Shown in pieces: positions 31,099 to 35,129 of a stretch of DNA of 35,129 nt. Every line of letters starts with the position of its first letter. The first letter of the stretch is position 1. Source of the DNA: CAVRZR01 sp964354215 (lineage in GTDB: Bacteria > Actinomycetota > Coriobacteriia > Anaerosomatales > CAVRZR01). The stretch covers positions 1 through 35,129 of the forward strand of contig CAYGYT010000020.1 in the NCBI GenBank assembly GCA_964354215.1. Direction: 5' to 3'. The notes beneath the pieces were generated by a model that had not been told where the DNA came from, did no database searches, and saw nothing but the letters and a program-made list of their open reading frames with translations. Position numbers and translations under genes: made by a program.

Positions 31099-32529
31099 AT
31101 GCCCGGCAAGCTCACTTTGCGAGAGGCAAGCACGCAGTTCGGCATTCCCGTTCGCAAGCTGGCCTTCCTGATCCGGACCGGGCTGATCAAGGCGGAGCTC
31201 GAGGGCGAGAGGCTGCTGATCCCCGATTCGGAACTACGCCAGTACGCGGATCAGCCGCACGAGGTAGCCCAGCAGCATCACGTTTCCTACCTGAAGACCC
31301 TCGGCCCGGGACTCATCACCGGCGCCTCGGACGATGACCCGTCCGGCATCGGGACCTACTCTGCTGTTGGGTCGACCTACGGCCTGGGGCTGTCGTGGCT
31401 AGCCGTCTACCTGCTTCCCATGATGATGGCCGTGCAGGAGACGGTGGCGCGCATCGGGATCGTGACTCAGAGCGGGCTCGCGCACGTCATCGGCCGTCGC
31501 TACGGGAAGCGCCTGTTGTATCCGCTCGTGGGGCTTCTGTTGGTGGCGAACACGGTGAACATCGGGGCCGACATCGGGGCCATGGCAGCATCACTGCAGC
31601 TGCTGGTCCCCATCAGCTTCATCGCGGGAGTCGTTGGCCTCACAATCGGCATCACGGCAGTTGAGATCCTCGTGCCCTATCATCGCTATTCCCGCATCCT
31701 GAAGTGGCTCACGGTGTCTCTGGCCGCCTACATCATCACGGGCTTCATCATCAAGCCGGATTGGGCGGCGGTCCTTCGAGGCGTTGCGATCCCGCACGTC
31801 GAGTTCAACCCTGCGTTCCTCGCGGCGATGGTCGCAGTAATGGGCACGACGATCACGCCCTATCTCTTCTTCTGGCAGGCCTCCGAGGAGGTCGAGCAGG
31901 AGCGCGACGCGGGCGAGCTCGGCGACTTCCGGATCGAGGCACTGAACCACGAGATCCGCGAGATGCGGAAGGACACCTACACCGGCATGGCGCTCGCCAA
32001 CGTGGTGTTCCTGTTCATAGTCGTGACCACGGCGTTCGTACTGCACGACAACGGCATCACGAACGTGGACTCTGCGCAGAAGGCCGCCCTGGCACTCAAG
32101 CCACTGGCCGGCGACCTCGCCTCACTCTTGTTCACGGTCGGCATCTTCGGCGTAGGGCTGCTCGCCGTGCCGGTCCTCGCGGGAGCCTCGGCATATGCCG
32201 TGGCCGAGCTCTTCAATTGGCATGAGGGATTGAGCGAGCGGTTCCGGGCCGCACGAGGCTTCTACTGGGTCATCATCGCGTCGATGTTCGCAGGAATGCT
32301 GCTGAACTTCATCGGCATCAACCCGATCAAGGCGCTCTACTACGCTGCGATCGTCAACGGCATCATCGCGCCGATCCTGATGCTCTTCATCTTCAGGATC
32401 GGGCGCGACAAGAGCGTGATGGGGCGGTTCACGAGTCCGCGGTGGGTGAATGTGTGGGGAACCGTTGTGACGGCGCTCATGGGCGGTTGCGCGATTGTGC
32501 TCATCGTGTTCGCTGCTCTGGGCACGTAG
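31099..32529 (+). CDS. HTH-fused NRAMP-family divalent metal transporter (NRMT/Mg-type possible)
   Basis: The 476-residue protein carries a MerR/excisionase-like helix-turn-helix (residues about 4-50: LTLREASTQFGIPVRKLAFL) ahead of an NRAMP (SLC11) transporter with about 11 membrane helices. The NRAMP metal site is altered: the helix-1 DPGN motif reads Asp80-Pro-Ser-Gly83, and the helix-6 A-x-x-M-P-H motif reads Thr250-x-x-Thr253-Pro-Tyr255. Losing the Asn and the soft Met ligand while keeping the Asp is the pattern I recall for NRAMP-related magnesium transporters, described from the actinobacterium Eggerthella lenta. Mg, Mn or another cation is possible. The HTH could bind DNA or act as a cytoplasmic control domain. 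Confidence 0.87.
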   Translation: MPGKLTLREASTQFGIPVRKLAFLIRTGLIKAELEGERLLIPDSELRQYADQPHEVAQQHHVSYLKTLGPGLITGASDDDPSGIGTYSAVGSTYGLGLSWLAVYLLPMMMAVQETVARIGIVTQSGLAHVIGRRYGKRLLYPLVGLLLVANTVNIGADIGAMAASLQLLVPISFIAGVVGLTIGITAVEILVPYHRYSRILKWLTVSLAAYIITGFIIKPDWAAVLRGVAIPHVEFNPAFLAAMVAVMGTTITPYLFFWQASEEVEQERDAGELGDFRIEALNHEIREMRKDTYTGMALANVVFLFIVVTTAFVLHDNGITNVDSAQKAALALKPLAGDLASLLFTVGIFGVGLLAVPVLAGASAYAVAELFNWHEGLSERFRAARGFYWVIIASMFAGMLLNFIGINPIKALYYAAIVNGIIAPILMLFIFRIGRDKSVMGRFTSPRWVNVWGTVVTALMGGCAIVLIVFAALGT

Positions 32530-32632
32530 ACGGCTGCGTAGTTCGCTCCGTGGTGTCTCCCACCTGCACACCCGCGGGGAACATACTGACAGAGGCGATG
32601 GTCCGGACCGGGGCACGATCACTGGAGCAGAG

Positions 32633-33526
32633 ATGAATGTCATCGAGACCACGAAGCTGACCAAGTACTACGGCAAGTCCAGGGGCATCGTCGATGTCGA
32701 CATGACCGTGGAGGAAGGCGAGATCTACGGTTTCATCGGGCCCAACGGCGCCGGGAAGTCCACGACGATCCGGACCCTGCTCGGCCTGATCTACCCCACG
32801 AGCGGCTCGGCGACCGTCTTCGGCAAGGACATCCTCAAGTTCGGCCCCCAGATCCGCCAGGAGGTCGGCTATCTGCCTTCGGAGGTCTTCTACTACGACG
32901 ACATGCGGGCTATCGATCTCCTCAAGTACTCGGCGAGCTTCTACGACAAGGACAAGGAGGCCACCTCAAAGCGGATCACGTACCTCGCCGAGCTATTCGA
33001 TCTCGACCTGAAGAAGAAGATCGACGACCTGTCGTACGGCAACAAGAAGAAGGTCGGCATCATCCAGGGGCTCGCGCACTCACCCAAGCTCATCATCCTC
33101 GACGAGCCGACCGGTGGGCTGGACCCGCTCATCCAGCAGCAGTTCTTCCACCTGCTCAGAAAGGAGAACGAGAAGGGCGCCTCGGTCCTCTTCTCCTCGC
33201 ACATCCTGAGCGAGGTCCAGAAGCTCTGCCATCGGGTGGCGATCATCAAAGAGGGCACCATCATCAAGATCGAGACGATCAAGACGCTGCTGGAGAACGC
33301 GACAAAGCGGGTCAGGCTCGAGATGACCGGCACACCGGACGCGTCACGCTTCCAGATCGAGGGCGTGAGCGACCTGTCGGCGTCGAACCACTCCGTAAGC
33401 TTCCTGTTCCGCGGTCGTATCAACGAGATCACCAAGATCATCGCCGAGCAGGACCTGCTCGACCTCCAGGTCGAAGAACCGGACCTGGAGGAGATCTTCC
33501 TGCACTACTACGCGAAGGAGGGATAG
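32633..33526 (+). CDS. ABC transporter ATP-binding protein (ABC-2 exporter)
   Basis: The protein (297 residues) is the ATPase of an ABC-2 type exporter. Walker A is GPNGAGKST, Walker B is LIILDEPTGGLDP and the H-loop is FSSHILSEV. The signature reads LSYGNKKKV instead of LSGGQ, and the Q-loop position has Ser (GYLPSEVFYY); both are usual in a clade common in Firmicutes. The protein is rich in Lys compared with its neighbours (KDKEATSKR, KKKIDD), which may reflect transfer. GGAG precedes ATG 32633 and CATACT at 32582 is a possible -10. Two permease genes follow. The exported molecule is unknown; drug, peptide or lipid are possible. Confidence 0.92.
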   Translation: MNVIETTKLTKYYGKSRGIVDVDMTVEEGEIYGFIGPNGAGKSTTIRTLLGLIYPTSGSATVFGKDILKFGPQIRQEVGYLPSEVFYYDDMRAIDLLKYSASFYDKDKEATSKRITYLAELFDLDLKKKIDDLSYGNKKKVGIIQGLAHSPKLIILDEPTGGLDPLIQQQFFHLLRKENEKGASVLFSSHILSEVQKLCHRVAIIKEGTIIKIETIKTLLENATKRVRLEMTGTPDASRFQIEGVSDLSASNHSVSFLFRGRINEITKIIAEQDLLDLQVEEPDLEEIFLHYYAKEG

Positions 33527-33529
33527 CGC

Positions 33530-34330
33530 ATGAACATATTCCTCCGAGAGCTGCAGGCATACCGGAAATCGACGATCATCTGGGCCGCTTCGCTGTGCGC
33601 GCTGCTCGGTGTCTTCATGGGGATGTACCCCGCGTTCTCGGCAGACGTTGAGGGCCTGTACAAGGTCCTCGAGAACTTCCCCGCGGCTTTCCGGGCATTG
33701 ATCAACATCAGCCCTGAGACCTTCTTCTCTGTCCTGGGCTTCTACGGCTACATTCTGGGCTTTGCCATCCTAGCCGCCTCGATCCAGGCCATGAACCTCG
33801 GGGTGGGCGTCATCTCGAAGGAGGGTGCCGGCAAGACGGCGGATTTCCTTTTGTCCAAACCGATCCGCCGCAGCCGAATCGTGTCCGCGAAGCTGGCTGC
33901 GGTACTCGTGGCGATCCTCTTCACGAACGTCGTCTTCGTCGCGGCCTCGTGGCTAGCCGTGACGGCCACGACCAGTGAATCCTTCTCCTCTGGAACGCTT
34001 CTCCTCATGGCGTCCACGATGCTGCTCGTGCAGCTGATCTTCCTGGCCCTCGGGACGCTCTTCGCGGTAACGATCCCGAAGATCAAGTCAGTGGTGGCGG
34101 TCTCGCTGCCGACCGTTTTCGCGTTCTACATCATCGGGGCGATCGGCGACGTGCTCGAGAACGTCGAGGTCCGCTGGGTCACGCCATTCAGGTACTACGA
34201 TCCCGCCTACATCATCACCAACGAGACTCTCGAGACCAAGTTCCTCATCGTCGAGGTGGTGTTCGTCGTCGTGGCGCTCGTCGCCAGCTACGTGATCTTC
34301 GCCAGGAAGGACATCCGGGCAGCTGTATAG
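33530..34330 (+). CDS. ABC-2 family permease, first subunit
   Basis: The 266-residue membrane protein has about six helices, the ABC-2 permease layout. It begins with a short cytoplasmic segment (MNIFLRELQAYRKSTIIWA) leading into helix 1. A cytoplasmic loop with SKEGAGKTADFLLSKPIRRSRIVSAK matches the coupling region of this family, where the E-x-x-x-G/D-T-A/S-F/E pattern precedes LLSKP. It starts 3 bases after the ATPase stop and is followed after 9 bases by a second, related permease, so the exporter is probably a heterodimer. Confidence 0.9.
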   Translation: MNIFLRELQAYRKSTIIWAASLCALLGVFMGMYPAFSADVEGLYKVLENFPAAFRALINISPETFFSVLGFYGYILGFAILAASIQAMNLGVGVISKEGAGKTADFLLSKPIRRSRIVSAKLAAVLVAILFTNVVFVAASWLAVTATTSESFSSGTLLLMASTMLLVQLIFLALGTLFAVTIPKIKSVVAVSLPTVFAFYIIGAIGDVLENVEVRWVTPFRYYDPAYIITNETLETKFLIVEVVFVVVALVASYVIFARKDIRAAV

Positions 34331-34339
34331 GTGGAGAAC

Positions 34340-35129
34340 ATGAACGTCTTCGTGCGTGAACTGAAAGCACATCGGTGGGGCCTGGTCTTCTGGTGTCTCG
34401 GCATGGTGATGCTGATCTACTCCGGCATGGCGAAGTACGCCGCCTATGAAGCGGCCGGGCAATCGGTGATAGAGGTCATGAACCAGCTCCCCAAGGGGAT
34501 CCAGGTGGTCTTCGGGCTGAGCGGATTCGACCTCAGCACGGCAGCCGGCTTCTACGGCGTGCTCTTCCTCTACACTGCCGTCATGGGCGCCGTGCACGCG
34601 GTGCTTCTGGGCGCGCATCTCATCGCCAAGGAGGAGCGGGACCGCACCTCTGAGTTCCTCTACGCCAAGCCCGCCTCCCGGAGCAGGATCCTTACCGGGA
34701 AGCTCCTGGCCGGCCTCGTCAATCTGGTCGCGTTCAACCTCGTGACGCTCGCCTCCTCCTTCTACTTCGTGGACCTCTTCAACAAGGACCGGCCGTTCGG
34801 CAGCGAGATGCTCACCCTGATGCTCGGGCTGTTCTTCATACAGCTGATCTTCTTCTCTGTCGGCGCGGTGGTGGCCGGGATCAGTCGTCGGCCGAGGGCC
34901 GCCGCCTCTGCGGCGACTTCGATCATGTTCCTGACGTTCCTGTTCTTCTACGCGGCCAACCTGAGCGAGAGCATGGGCTTCCTCGAGTACTTCACGCCGT
35001 TCAAGTACTTCGACGCCGCGGCGTTGATGGTCGACGGGCTCGACCCGGTGTTCGTCGGGCTGTCCGTGCTGATAATCGTCGCCGCAGTGTTCGGGACGTA
35101 CCACTTCTACTCCGGGCGGGACCTGGGCG
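34340..35129 (+). CDS. ABC-2 family permease, second subunit (3' end outside the window)
   Basis: The frame stays open from ATG 34340 to the window end, giving 263 codons with no stop; it lacks only a few residues compared with the 266-residue first permease. It begins MNVFVRELKAHRWGLVFW and has about six hydrophobic helices. The loop AKEERDRTSEFLYAKPASRSRI is the same coupling motif as in the first permease, showing that the two are paralogues. GGTGGAGAA lies just before the start. It should form the exporter with the ATPase (32633) and first permease (33530). Confidence 0.88.
   Translation, partial: MNVFVRELKAHRWGLVFWCLGMVMLIYSGMAKYAAYEAAGQSVIEVMNQLPKGIQVVFGLSGFDLSTAAGFYGVLFLYTAVMGAVHAVLLGAHLIAKEERDRTSEFLYAKPASRSRILTGKLLAGLVNLVAFNLVTLASSFYFVDLFNKDRPFGSEMLTLMLGLFFIQLIFFSVGAVVAGISRRPRAAASAATSIMFLTFLFFYAANLSESMGFLEYFTPFKYFDAAALMVDGLDPVFVGLSVLIIVAAVFGTYHFYSGRDLG

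Noticed and set aside
1..35129. Mobile elements, CRISPR arrays, tRNAs and phage genes
   Set aside because: No transposase, integrase, spaced direct-repeat array, tRNA fold or phage protein was recognised on either strand.

Overview
The window is about 35 kb of high-GC DNA, densely coded and almost entirely on the + strand. Very GC-rich third codon positions, frequent GTG starts, 4-nt stop/start overlaps and GC-rich hairpins without U-tracts point to an actinobacterium. Ferredoxin-linked 2-oxoacid oxidation, an AmrS-like radical SAM enzyme and an [FeFe]-hydrogenase-like sensor suggest an anaerobe. A Coriobacteriia-like lineage is my best guess; it is an inference, since no rRNA is present. I saw no transposon, CRISPR array, tRNA or phage gene.

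Layout. (1) 1-2901: the 3' half of the SRP RNA, then dnaX, ybaB/ebfC and recR, a conserved housekeeping block. (2) 3134-6153: a four-gene pyruvate/2-oxoacid:ferredoxin oxidoreductase operon (gamma, delta, alpha, beta), closed by a perfect 12-bp hairpin. (3) 6316-12108: a GAF/HD-GYP phosphodiesterase, then lysC-asd (first and second steps of the aspartate pathway), then an OmpR-type regulator with its histidine kinase. (4) 12208-17839: a signalling and redox block with a PocR-GAF-GAF-HD-GYP protein, a QueT-like transporter, a fusion of ferredoxin, [FeFe]-hydrogenase-like, Fes and GGDEF domains, and a radical SAM enzyme of the AmmeMemoRadiSam type. (5) 17988-20863: a glycosyltransferase, a TauE/SafE permease and a GNAT acetyltransferase. 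(6) 20860-26334: a LytS/LytT-type two-component system, a YfcE-like phosphoesterase, a UspA protein, and a DUF485 small subunit with an ActP-like sodium:solute symporter; together these look like a monocarboxylate sensing and uptake module. (7) 26420-29155 on the minus strand: glucose-6-phosphate isomerase and an EamA exporter, divergent from an unusual ArsR-type HTH plus molybdate-binding-like regulator (29289-30284). (8) 30411-35129: a minus-strand SRPBCC protein, an NRAMP-related transporter with an N-terminal HTH domain, and an ABC-2 exporter (one ATPase and two permeases, the second cut by the window end).

How the genes connect. Three proteins bear on cyclic di-GMP: one GGDEF synthase-like fusion with an intact active site and I-site, and two HD-GYP hydrolases. 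Two of these have cysteine-rich or Fe-S input domains, so redox state or H2 may control c-di-GMP. Acetate or pyruvate brought in by the symporter would feed the ferredoxin oxidoreductase. The most unusual items are the hydrogenase-like/GGDEF fusion beside the radical SAM gene, the HTH-NRAMP fusion with an altered metal site, and the ArsR/PBP one-component regulator facing an exporter across a 9-bp palindrome.
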